Source of the DNA: Aphanomyces cochlioides
Taxonomy: Eukaryota > Oomycota > Saprolegniomycetes > Saprolegniales > Verrucalvaceae
Reading direction: 5' to 3'
DNA length: 64,000 bases
Assembly: GCA_019828595.1 (NCBI GenBank)
Contig: JAHQRK010000022.1
Coordinates: 1,240,001-1,304,000, forward strand
Part shown: positions 1 through 10,400 of the stretch, piece by piece
Layout: every line of letters starts with the position of its first letter
Position numbering within the stretch: the first letter of the stretch is position 1
Program-made: the position numbers and the translations under genes
The notes under the pieces: generated by a model
What the model was told of the DNA's origin: nothing
Databases searched by the model: none
What the model saw: only the letters and a program-made list of their open reading frames with translations

Positions 1-1115
1 CCCCACTTAAATTTCCCACAGTACAAGTCGATGGAAATTTTCCACTTTGGCACAATCAATTCTTACCCTTGGAGAAAACTGTCTTTGAACACTGCTATCC
101 AAAGACTTATGATTATGCTGTATCACTGGCAAAATTAAATTTTACCCATGTTCGCCACCTACTCGATGAAAATGGCAATCTTATGGATCGGAAAATCCTG
201 TTAGATTGGATTAAATCTCAATGCTCAAGACGCCATTTAGCCACTCCCGATCATAAATGGTGGTATGCTCTACACGGGAGACTTAAAGCTATTCTACCAT
301 CTCCACCCGAGGACACAGAAATAAATTTTCGTCAGCCTACACCTTATCGGCAAACGGCTACCGAAATTACTTGGGCTGGAAATTTTAAAGACGGCTTTTT
401 ACCCTTTATTGATGCCACCTTGGATGATTTAACTCATGAATTTAAATCCAAATCAGCTCAGGAGGTTTTACCCACAGCGCATTTATTGGTACCCTCGGAT
501 TTTTATGCCCACAAGGAAAATATTAAAGTGGTCGCATTCTACAGGCAGCCCAAATTTATTCTGCCAACGTATAGTGCTTTCATATATCGACTGCTTATAC
601 GAGCCTTACCTCTCCGATACAAATTCAAGTACTCGGACGATATCCCGAACACTTGTATTTTTTGTCATGAAGTGGAGACGTATAAACATTTCACCTTGGA
701 CTGTCCATATACTCGAGCATGTTGGAGTCCATTTAAATCCATGGCCAGATCCCTTAACTTTACTTGGCCAACTACCATGGAAAAAATATTCTTCTCTCCT
801 ATAGCACTCCAAGACAAAGACCTCCAAGCTGGATTTAATTTGCTGTGGCCAATTTTTTTATCTTGTATTTGGTATACAATTTGGAAAACTCGGTGCGACA
901 GGATTTACCGTCCAGATTTACCTAACAAAACACCTATGACGATATCCAGCTTAGCAGGACACATTATAAAGCGGCATCTGTACCAAGTCAATCGAGCCTC
1001 CTTGGACGACTCCACGAAGGCTTCCTTGACATCGGTGCTTCATAGTTTGCACCAGAATGAGTGGTTCTCTGCCCAAATCTTACCACAATCTCAAAACGAG
1101 ACCTTGGAACCTTAA
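1..1115 (+). CDS. LINE ORF2, C-terminal part (partial at window start)
   Basis: This is the last ~370 residues of the LINE endonuclease/reverse transcriptase polyprotein; the frame is open from position 3 and the N-terminal two thirds lie before the window. It corresponds to residues ~992-1361 of the full protein at 7456-11541. The visible part covers the region after the RT thumb, including the C-terminal CX2CX7HX4C zinc-finger motif (zf-RVT-like). Reading from an internal start at 69 would give a 348-residue protein, but homology to the complete copies shows that this is not the true start. It differs from copy 2 at few positions, so this is a young copy. Confidence 0.92.
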   Translation, partial: PLKFPTVQVDGNFPLWHNQFLPLEKTVFEHCYPKTYDYAVSLAKLNFTHVRHLLDENGNLMDRKILLDWIKSQCSRRHLATPDHKWWYALHGRLKAILPSPPEDTEINFRQPTPYRQTATEITWAGNFKDGFLPFIDATLDDLTHEFKSKSAQEVLPTAHLLVPSDFYAHKENIKVVAFYRQPKFILPTYSAFIYRLLIRALPLRYKFKYSDDIPNTCIFCHEVETYKHFTLDCPYTRACWSPFKSMARSLNFTWPTTMEKIFFSPIALQDKDLQAGFNLLWPIFLSCIWYTIWKTRCDRIYRPDLPNKTPMTISSLAGHIIKRHLYQVNRASLDDSTKASLTSVLHSLHQNEWFSAQILPQSQNETLEP

Positions 1116-3551
1116 AAGGCATGTTATATTGCAACCTTTGAAGAAATTCACCTAAGTCACCCAAACCAATGGGAAAACTCAAAGTGGATTTTCTCGCGAC
1201 CCACTTGGCCTTTTCATGCGTTTGATGGCTCGTTAGCCCCAGCTAACAGAGCTCTATGAACACACCAAGTAACTTTATCTCATGCCGAGTCGTTCACAAA
1301 ATCGACTTGACTTTATCCGTTCACCCAAAATGGCAAAACTATCGACAACCCTGGCATTGCCCTGACGATCATTTCAGACATTCTAATGGTCTTCAGGGTT
1401 GCTAGACATCCCAAGCAGACAAACGCAAGCGTTAGATTGCAAAAAAGTGCAGTGGTTCTCTCACAACAACACTTTGAAAATTGTTACGACGTCTCCCCTG
1501 GGGGCGAAATCTCAAAATCGAGTGCACACTTTTTGTTCGGGAAAATTGCGCCACGGTGCCTAAAAGATTCTCCCATGTCTCCTCCTCAAGATGTGCCAGT
1601 TTGCGAGTGCTCAAACCTCGCCAAACTCGCGAAACAAAATTCGAAAGGAAATTCGACCCGGTGACACCCATTTTGAACCGGTTTCAACCCGTCACCAAAA
1701 GTGAAATTTCTCTCGACCTACTGCGTGGATTTCTACGTTTAGTGGCTTGTTATCTCAGTTGAATCGAGCTCTATGCCGACACCAACTAGCACATATTGCA
1801 GATCTATGGTTCAAAACCACGAACCCATTTTGGACTGTCACCCAAACCGGTGAAACACCAGGACAACTCGAACGCTTTCCCTACGGTCACCGAGTGACAT
1901 CTAGGGGTCTAGTGGGTGGCTCCACCACTTATTACGACTAGCCAAAGCGTTAGAACGCCCTGAAACATCCTGGTTTGCTCGCAATCCTCAATCCAAAATG
2001 TCAACCGCCCCTATCCACCGGCTACAAAACCTTAAGTCGGCTACAGGTCGCAAATCATTTCCAATCGACCGGCTATGACTCTTTTCCATCCTATCATGGC
2101 TAGACGAGTGTTTTAAGCCATCAAGAGCGATGATTGAAGCCCTGGAACCTACTTGCCGTCGCCCCGACAACTTTTGGTGAAATGGCTAAAACTCATCGGA
2201 ATGGCTCCTGAACGCAAATCAACTCCGATCGCCCAACTTAGAGTTGGAGAGGCTCGAGAATGTCCTCGCGATGGATTTGAGCTATCAAGCACCATGATAG
2301 CAGCACAGGAACCCAACTTCCGATTCCAAACCATTTTGAGCCGATAAGGCTCCAAAACGACCATCGTAGCTCATTTCAGCTACACGACTCTATATGCACC
2401 GATTAATATGGTGCATCCACCGCTAGCCTCCATTGATGGAGGACACCAAGTATGGCTATCTATCTCATAGCCGTTCGGAAGTTATGACTCCTTCAAATTT
2501 GGCCGCCGAGACGCCCGATTGGAAAAAACACTGGTTTTGGCTAGCGCTCTCCCGCTACACACTACCTATGGCGATTCTAATGGTGCGCTATCCTTCGTAC
2601 GTATCGTCGCTACGATTCTGCCAAGTGGCTCCATGCACCGCGGCGCCGTTCGAAATCCAGCTCCGACGATGCTCGCGCTCGAGACCTATCCGCGCATGGC
2701 GCATGTCAAAATGGCACCTCCCAAATATTTTACCCTTTTTTATTATTTTTGGGAGGTTTACCCCAAAAGCCCAACCCACAAGGGATTTTCCCTCTATCTC
2801 GCCACCATCAACTCCGACGAAGACGCTCCTGAAATCAACTTTGCTTGTCATGGAACGACCGACCTCGTTGATTTTTTTGGCTGGTCAAATCGTCCAAGAA
2901 CATTTTATTTTGGATGGTCTTTTCTCTCAAACCCAGCTTTTCCCATGGTTCCAGCGATTTAATTCGGCCTCCTGAGGTCGAATTAAATTGGCCACGACCT
3001 TTTTGGATTTTTTGGGCTCCTACCTCTTGCCAATTTATTTTCCTTGGGCCTGATTTTACTCTGTTTCGACCCTTTTGTCAATTTTTGGCCTTCCTCTCCT
3101 GTCGATTTATTTATTCATGGATCGACCCCAACTCAAGCTTTTATTCACTTGGCCTTTTTCACTGCGTACCTCCACTTGGAATTTTTATCAAGACTTTTGT
3201 ATACAAATTTTCAAGTCCTCCACAGTCAACCCGAAATTGCCTCGTATCTCGCCACCACCAACTCGGATCAAGATGGTCATGAAAAGAAAGTTGCTTGTAT
3301 GGCTCTTCTCTATACTGTTGAATTTTTTCACAGCCTGAATCGCCATGCAACATTTTCTTTCTGCCATGGTTCCTCCAAATTACCCCACACCCAAGTCTAT
3401 TTCGGTTAAGCAACACTGGACGATTTTCCACAAGAACCTTCCAAGGTCACATTTCGCAACACATATTTATTATGCGACCTATGAAGCCAAAATCGAAAGT
3501 CTAGTTTGCGGCCCTTTTGGGCCATATTAATTCTTTAATATACTCAGTTAA
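1116..3551 (+). other. LINE copy 1 3' UTR
   Basis: About 2.4 kb lies between the ORF2 stop and the element's 3' end. It matches the same region of copies 2 and 3 and contains the same cluster of short hairpins, a diverged internal duplication and the two terminal hairpins at 3510-3541. Compared with copy 2 it has a 1-base change in a C-run near 1497 and one T more near 3157. Open frames here shift register between copies, which argues against coding function. Confidence 0.8.
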
Positions 3552-3595
3552 CCTTGACGTGGAGAAGGTCCCCGGTTCAAGTCCGGGTAAGACCA
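3552..3595 (+). pseudogene. tRNA-Val(GAC) 3' half downstream of LINE copy 1
   Basis: These are tRNA positions 30-73: the 3' target-site duplicate of the anticodon arm, then the variable loop, T arm with B box GGTTCAAGTCC and acceptor 3' strand. A T5 run follows. The 5' half lies before the window, on the far side of the LINE. Confidence 0.93.
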
Positions 3596-4702
3596 TCCTT
3601 TTTCGACCCAAATCAACTTTTTTTGCTTCCCGAATGATATCTCGGCCAATATTTTCTTCCCAACACACGCTATCTCTTATGGCACCTCACATGCTCTTCT
3701 TTCAACCGCATCACAACCCGTCATCCCCGCACGCCGACGAAATGCGTGTAAAATGACAAAAGTACTAGACTTTGCGTCTCCATTTCTCATCCATGAGGCA
3801 AGTGTACCAATCATAAAACACGCATAAATAGAACAGTTCAAACTGGACTTTCACCGAGACCCTGACACGACAAATATTCCATCTCAGTTTCACTTCAGAA
3901 AGGACGATTTTAAATCCTCATTGACTTGGAGGGGACGCTACTTGAGAAACCCTTCCAGTCATTCCTTACTCTCTTCAAAGCAACAAACTTTTCCAAAATG
4001 GACCCAACTTAAACTTAACCACACTAAACAAATCTCAACAACAGGTAGCTCCAAAGAAACAGCGATTCGTTCAAATGAATACACAATCGTATCAACCAAG
4101 CGCTGGATAGACACATCCACTCGACCTCAGAGTATGTCTCTCAAAACAATGACAGACAAGATGGAAGAGAGCATCCAATTGGACCGTTGGAACTTATTAT
4201 AGATTCCAAGATACATATATGTAGATGATTACAGGAGGTCCATCGTTCCCTGTGAGTTTGTGTGTTTAGACTCGTTTTTTGTGGGAGGGGGCGATGATCC
4301 GCTTTTGGTTTGAAATGAAAGTATTTGAATAGGTCTACGAGAGGAGACAAACTTTTTCTCCCAAGCCCTTCGAGTATTGCATGTTGGCGAGGACTGACCA
4401 CTCAGTTTGTCTAGGCTTTGGTTGCGAAAATAGAGTGCGCTGAAGGATTTTTGTGTCCAGAGTCGTCGTGAATGGTATGGAAACAGATCACAGACGTGGA
4501 GAGAGGAGATGATGTTTGTGACTTGTGAGGTCGAGTCTATCGTGGGCCGTGTGGTGACAGGATGTTAGTATAGGCGATGTTGTTGTGTGTGCTGACGTGA
4601 TGGGTTTGGCGTTGAATGTGTGACAAGGATAGTGTTCCAATGGTTGTGAGAGGGTGTGTGATTGATGTGAATGATGAGCAAGGTAGGCATAGTAGACATG
4701 GA
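3596..4702 (+). repeat. tRNA-Val array, single spacer between LINE copies 1 and 2
   Basis: This is one spacer of the array, nearly identical to the spacers in blocks B and C, without the 6-bp CTGGTG insert. It differs from most other spacers by an A in place of G near 4101 (CCAAGCGC for CCGAGCGC). I see no convincing gene. It shows that both neighbouring LINE copies sit in adjacent units of the array. Confidence 0.92.
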
Positions 4703-4748
4703 GGTCTTATAGTGTAGCGGTTATCACGTCTCCTTGACGTGGAGAAGG
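4703..4748 (+). pseudogene. tRNA-Val(GAC) 5' half upstream of LINE copy 2
   Basis: These are tRNA positions 1-46: acceptor 5' strand GGTCTTA, D arm with A box TAGTGTAGCGG, and the whole anticodon arm. It is followed at once by LINE sequence. The matching 3' half is at 13978-14021. Positions 30-46 (CCTTGACGTGGAGAAGG) occur on both sides of the element and form a 17-bp target-site duplication. Confidence 0.93.
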
Positions 4749-4829
4749 ACTTTCGTTTTTGCTTTGTAGGTTAAACTACCACAGCCCCCCAACGGAAAAT
4801 CTTGCTTTTTAGGTGCTTTCGACAACGTC
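4749..4829 (+). promoter_or_regulatory. LINE copy 2 5' UTR
   Basis: The leader before the ORF1 ATG is only ~81 nt. It contains two T5 runs (GTTTTTG near 4757 and CTTTTTA near 4808). A Pol III transcript started in the upstream tRNA 5' half would be expected to stop here, so LINE transcription probably depends on another promoter. I could not identify one. Confidence 0.5.
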
Positions 4830-7355
4830 ATGGCCTCTAGCGCGGAAAAAACCATCCTTTCGACGGTGTCTCGATTCGCTCAACGTGAATCGACGCCTGA
4901 CCCTAGCCAAGCGACGCCCGGTCCGAGCCGAGAAGCCGCTGAAAAACCTCCTTCCTCTAGGAACAGCGCCGCTGCGTCCGACTCTCTTCGTAGGGAAAAT
5001 GTTTCCAACCAAGATGGTGTTGACTTAGGTGGTGACACTGGTCCAAATATGGACAAAAAAAATGGACCCGATGATGCAGGAATGGGTATGGATATTAATG
5101 GTTCCAACGAAAAACCTGCCTCTGACGCCAATGGTGGCAAATTACCCAAGGATTCTGACAAGCCTGGGGAGAATATTACCCATCCTGACGGCACCCCTCA
5201 TGGACGAGTTTTACCTAATTCGAAAAATCCCTCCAAAGATGGGACAAACTCTCCTGCCAAACCCTCCAACCCCAAAAAACAAGCTTCGTCCAACAACGAA
5301 GGCAAAAAAACCAACTCGAAGAAAAATAATGTATGGGAAGGAGCCCGCCATGTGAAAACCCAATTGGTTCGCAACACTGGTGGGCATCCCATTGACGACT
5401 CTGAATTGGAAGAATTAATTCGACAAGCTCGAGAATTCCGCCAAAACCCTACTGCTATGGATGAATTCATTGAAGACATCTTGAAAACTCCATCCTCGAA
5501 GGCTTGCACTGTGGACATTCCTCTGGGAGAAGCTTTCCGTCAAGTCAAGGACTACCAAATCCGAGCGAATTTAATTACCCAAAACCCGGGTACGCTTTGG
5601 GAATCGAAATTCAAGGAAATTCTGTTCCACAAGAAAAACCCGACTACTCTCTCTTTGACGTTTTATGACGATGATCTATTGCGCAAAACTTGTGGAACCT
5701 CCCTTCGTCTGGGAAAACAAGAATTTACTGTGCCTGAATATTCTCCCCACTCGAAACTTTATTTTATTACTTTCAACAACCTGGTGGATCACGATATTCA
5801 AAAAGCGATTTTGAAAAAGTTGGAAGAGCTCACTCACTGCGTCATTGTTGGTTTTAACCCCAGTACTGACAATTTATTACGCTCGACCCAATTTCGAGTC
5901 CTTTTTGACTCCGAAACTCCTCCTTTGGCATTGGTACCAGATGATGGAGGCGAGCCTCTGAGAGAAATCGAGATCCAAAACCAAGTTTATGTTTTTCAAC
6001 ATAAAATTCGGTCCCTCAATCAAACGGTCCCTCCCAGCGTTCAAGCTAGACTGGAAAAAGCCAAACAAAAAGACGACGCTAAAAAGAATACAGACCATGT
6101 CGAGGAAAACGCTACAGAGGAAAAAACTGATGCTCCCGAAAATCCATCGACAGAAAACCAACCACCCAACACCCCGAAGGAAAATACTGGCACAACTGGA
6201 AACTCCGAATCCCCTAATGCCGATCCCAAGGAAAATCAAAATGGCAAGGAAAACTTTGTCGACCTGTCAAGCGATGTGGACATGGAACAAGAGGAGAAAT
6301 CAAATATCGAAGAGGAAGAAATGGTAGCTCAACCCAAGAAGATATTAAATCCTCCACAATCACCCAAGGGCTCGAGCGAGAATAATATTATTCTCACAGA
6401 CAAACCCAATTTATCCCAGGACGAATTTAAACCAACTCGAGCCGGTTTTATTCAAGGTCCCCAATACAAAATATCAGCTACCTCGATTCCAACACAAAAT
6501 CGATTCGCTATCCTCAGCTCAGACGACTCTGACGTGACAACTTCAGGCACAACGGTTCCTCGATTCCATCTTGATATCGTTCCTACCGACACGCCCAAAA
6601 AACGTCCTGCTTCGTCCCCAAAATCAACGATACCCAAAAAAATTCCAGCCTCTACGAAACCAGCAGGAGCCAAAGTGAAGGCTCAAATCACAGAGCTGAA
6701 GAAAAAACTGAATGAATCTACCAACCCATTGGTATTTCATGATGAAACCCTCAACCAACCTGGCTTTATTGGAAATATCTATATGGACCCAAAATCTCGC
6801 AAAATCGCATCCAATTTAATTGCCTCGAGAGGAATTATACGTTTAATGGCTGGAGAAAATCCCATGCAAGCTATTGATGAAGAACGATTTACCTCGTACT
6901 ACCAAAAACAGCATGGCCATCCTCCTCCTGAAAATTACAGCCCCACAAATCTATTCCAAAGTTTGTGTCCAAATGACGAAGACTACCACATGAGAAGATC
7001 TCTAGCAGCAATCGATCTATTTCTGTCCAACAGAGCACCTGAAGCTTATACGAACGATGAGTATATTAATCTGTGCCTGAAAGACAAAGTCCACCGTTGG
7101 CCCAATTGCAATTTAATCACGGACGCCTCCTTGATTAAATTAATTTCCAGTCCTGCTGCTGGAAACCTGGTGCAACATCATAAAATTGAAGAAGAGTTGA
7201 GCCATATTGTGAAAGATCTGGCACTCCAAACAATTGACCCTACGAAGTGTTTTGACTCGGATACTGATGCCTTGTTAACTTTACTTCCGGACGAAAAGGC
7301 TCCTGAACTCGACTACAAAGAACTTGGCGATGGTGACAATGCAGACTCCAATTGA
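4830..7355 (+). CDS. LINE ORF1 protein (putative RNA-binding, 841 aa)
   Basis: This is the first ORF of the LINE, by position the RNA-chaperone/RNP component that packages element RNA. The ATG at 4830 is the first in-frame start of the element. Residues 1-170 are low-complexity (Ser/Pro/Asn/Lys). Residues ~272-370 look like a compact alpha/beta domain, with strand-like segments KLYFITFNNL (309-318) and TQFRVLFDS (353-361) suggestive of an RRM-like fold. Residues ~405-600 are acidic and disordered, with a basic NLS-like stretch at ~589-605. Residues ~640-800 are predicted mostly helical. The seven cysteines form no CCHC knuckle, unlike many LINE ORF1 proteins. Function is inferred from position. 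The same gene is frameshifted in copy 3. Confidence 0.88.
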   Translation: MASSAEKTILSTVSRFAQRESTPDPSQATPGPSREAAEKPPSSRNSAAASDSLRRENVSNQDGVDLGGDTGPNMDKKNGPDDAGMGMDINGSNEKPASDANGGKLPKDSDKPGENITHPDGTPHGRVLPNSKNPSKDGTNSPAKPSNPKKQASSNNEGKKTNSKKNNVWEGARHVKTQLVRNTGGHPIDDSELEELIRQAREFRQNPTAMDEFIEDILKTPSSKACTVDIPLGEAFRQVKDYQIRANLITQNPGTLWESKFKEILFHKKNPTTLSLTFYDDDLLRKTCGTSLRLGKQEFTVPEYSPHSKLYFITFNNLVDHDIQKAILKKLEELTHCVIVGFNPSTDNLLRSTQFRVLFDSETPPLALVPDDGGEPLREIEIQNQVYVFQHKIRSLNQTVPPSVQARLEKAKQKDDAKKNTDHVEENATEEKTDAPENPSTENQPPNTPKENTGTTGNSESPNADPKENQNGKENFVDLSSDVDMEQEEKSNIEEEEMVAQPKKILNPPQSPKGSSENNIILTDKPNLSQDEFKPTRAGFIQGPQYKISATSIPTQNRFAILSSDDSDVTTSGTTVPRFHLDIVPTDTPKKRPASSPKSTIPKKIPASTKPAGAKVKAQITELKKKLNESTNPLVFHDETLNQPGFIGNIYMDPKSRKIASNLIASRGIIRLMAGENPMQAIDEERFTSYYQKQHGHPPPENYSPTNLFQSLCPNDEDYHMRRSLAAIDLFLSNRAPEAYTNDEYINLCLKDKVHRWPNCNLITDASLIKLISSPAAGNLVQHHKIEEELSHIVKDLALQTIDPTKCFDSDTDALLTLLPDEKAPELDYKELGDGDNADSN

Positions 7356-7455
7356 CTCGCCAACACACAAAATCAATTAAAACCACAATCACCACACCCC
7401 GACCCAAACCAACACAACGACTTGAAGTCAAAAAATCAAAACCCAAATATTAATC

Positions 7456-10400
7456 ATGACCGTGACCACAATTAACGCGCTACCACAAGCCATTATCGAC
7501 TGGGATATTAGCTTGTTTTCTCTCAACACAAATGGTCTCTCCAACTCTTTCCACCACCTTCTCAAGAACTTTCTCCTCAAAAACTCTATCTCACTTATCC
7601 AAGAAACTCGACTGCCTTACCCCAGCGACCATGGCAAAATCAATTTCTACTGGAAAAAACATACCAACCAACAAGGCACTTTCTTCTACGAGGAGCCAAT
7701 TTATTCCATCAGCAATACCTCTCATCCTACTGGAGGCCTTGCTACATTTATTCATCCTGACTGCCCTCTGGACAATTGCACCAATTTAAACCACTCTTGG
7801 GACAAACCTCTCCTCCGTGGTCGTTATTTACTTATATCGGCCACTCTGGACAATATACCGGTTTTTATTCACAACATCTATGCACCGTACGACTATCACG
7901 ACCGTGTGGATTTTTTTAATGATCTGCCTCGCGATTTTCCACCCGAAGCTTTTCATATTGTTGGTGGCGACTTTAACGTTATTTTCTCCCCAACATTAGA
8001 TTCATGCCGTCCTTCGACTCATGCGACCCATGGCTCATATGAACTCAACCTATGGCTACAAGATTTACACCTCGTTGACATTTTCCGTCAACAAAATCCA
8101 CTGAAACGTGCTTTCACAAGTCCAAAATTTGTCAATCGGCTTGACTATATTTTCATCTCGTCTGCTATGGCATCCCTACGTCATCTGAAATTTTGTCACC
8201 TGGAACTAATTCCTCATGCTGACCACACTCCCTGCAAATTATTGACCAAACGTCCAGCAGTATCAATGGGACCTGGTCCATGGAAAACACCACAATGGGT
8301 TCTCAACAATGACAAGGCCAAATTAATTATCTCTCGTCAACTTGAAACCTTCCTTACCAAGACCCAATTAAACTCAAATGTTGGTCTACATTTCGACACC
8401 ATGATCACCAACATGCGAAATCAATTAAAATACCTACACGACGAGTTGGTCGAAAATCAACAAAGGCCTCTCAAGAAATTATCTATGGATTTGGCTTTAT
8501 TGATTCGGGATTACCAAAACGCCCCATGTGCGTCCTTGATGGCACGTATCAAAACAATTCAAGCTGCCATACATGAATATCATGACAGGAAAAAAGTCCT
8601 ACGGGAAGATACTGCTATGCAAACTCATCTCGAGAAAGCGGAAAGGTGTACCAAATTTCACCTGAAGCCACCTCGCACAATCCCTTTACAAAAATCTCCC
8701 TTCAAGGCACTCAAAATGTCCAATGGAAATATTGCTTCTGATCAACAATCAATTTCCTCGACACTCCACGAGTTTTATTCTGACCTGTATGGCGACCATG
8801 AGGCAGTTGACAAGGAAAGAATGGCCAAGTATTTAAAAACTCTGATATCTCGCCGACTCAATATCGACGACAAGAGATTTATTGGGGCTCCTCTCACGGC
8901 AAACGAATTTTATTTTGCCATTAAACACTCCAAACGGAATTCAACTCCTGGGCCAAATTCACTGCCCTACGAAATTTTGAAAATGTTTCCCCATGAATGG
9001 TCCCTGGCTTTGGAAATGCTATACTATTACCAAATCAACTCTCACTCCAACTTGGCACCCTCCCAATTGACAAGTTTAATTGTACTGCTGTACAAAAAGG
9101 ACGACAAACTACTCCCAAAAAATTACCGTCCCATCAGCTTGGTCAATATCGACGTGAAAATCCTCACAATGGTCCTTGCAGAACGAATGCAGAGAATCAT
9201 TCAGTCGATAGTCCACCCGGATCAAACAGGATTTATTCGTGGTCGATCAATCCAAACCAATTTACTGCGCTTGGAAGACCTGAATCACTTTATGAAGTTT
9301 TATTCCTCCGAGTCTATTGTGGCCCTCTTGGACTTTGAAAAAGCCTTTGATAGGGTCAACCATTCCTATTTATTGGCAACCCTGAAGGAATTTAATTTTC
9401 CACCGTCCTTTCTCAACATGGTCAAAGTGCTTTATTCAAATCGTCGTGGACGAATTATTGTCAATGGACATTTATCCAACCCATTTAAGATCCAACGTGG
9501 TGTTTTACAAGGCGACCCATTATCACCTCTTTTATTTGTCTTGGCGCTAGAACCTATGTGTTTAGCCATACGCAAGAGAAAAGATTTGGGCATACGAATT
9601 GGTCATCACACTCACACCGGGAGCTATTATGCAGACGACTCCCAATTGTACTCCAAAAATACATCGACGTTGCAACTCCAACTCGACATCGTCAAAAAAT
9701 TCTGTGATATCTCTGGTTTCAAGTTAAATCTCTCCAAGACAGAATTATTAACCCATGCCAATTTACCTCCAGACCTGGCACCTTTGGCTATTACTGATGA
9801 CAAACCTGCTAAATCGTTGGGCCTTTTAATTTCTCCCAACATCACAGCCACAACACGTTTAAATTCGCTATTGGAGAAATTGGTCTCAAGAACACAATTA
9901 TGGTCTTATCGAGCACGAACCCTACCCGGAAAAGTGACAATCCTAAGGTCAATTTGTTTTCCTGTGCTCTGGTATCAACTCCAATTTATTCCGATCGACA
10001 AAGAATATGCCAAACTATTCGACAAGGTCGCCAAGCAATTTATTCACGGCGATACAATTGATCCATATTCGACTCAACGTTATTTGCATCAATTCAACTC
10101 GGACATTATTTTCCTTCCAAAAGCACAAGGTGGTCTCGGATTTAAATCGTCTACCCACTGGTGGTCAAAACTACACCGGGTCATGACCTTTAAATGCTTC
10201 AAGCTACTCCTAGCACCACCTCACAACTCGTATGGTCAAACGAAATTGCCAGCATGGCTATCCATTGGAGAATATTTACTCTCCAGAGCCTTCAGTCCAT
10301 GGGGAAATTTTTATGATCTCCTTTTCATGAGTCCACACTCTAGTATGTACAAAGCCATATCACACCAAGATAAGGTTCCACCTCTCTGGTCAGCATTTAC

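Larger units (their letters stand above)
1..3551 (+). mobile_element. LINE copy 1, 3' portion (5' end outside window)
   Basis: This is the 3' third of a non-LTR retrotransposon. Its first base corresponds to position 10427 of the complete copy at about 4749-13977, and the two match almost base for base to the 3' end. It holds the last ~370 codons of ORF2 and the ~2.4 kb 3' UTR. The element ends at ...CTCAGTTAA and is followed directly by the tRNA-Val 3' half, the same junction as in the two other copies. There is no poly(A) tail. Its 5' junction is not visible, so its length and completeness are unknown. Confidence 0.93.
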
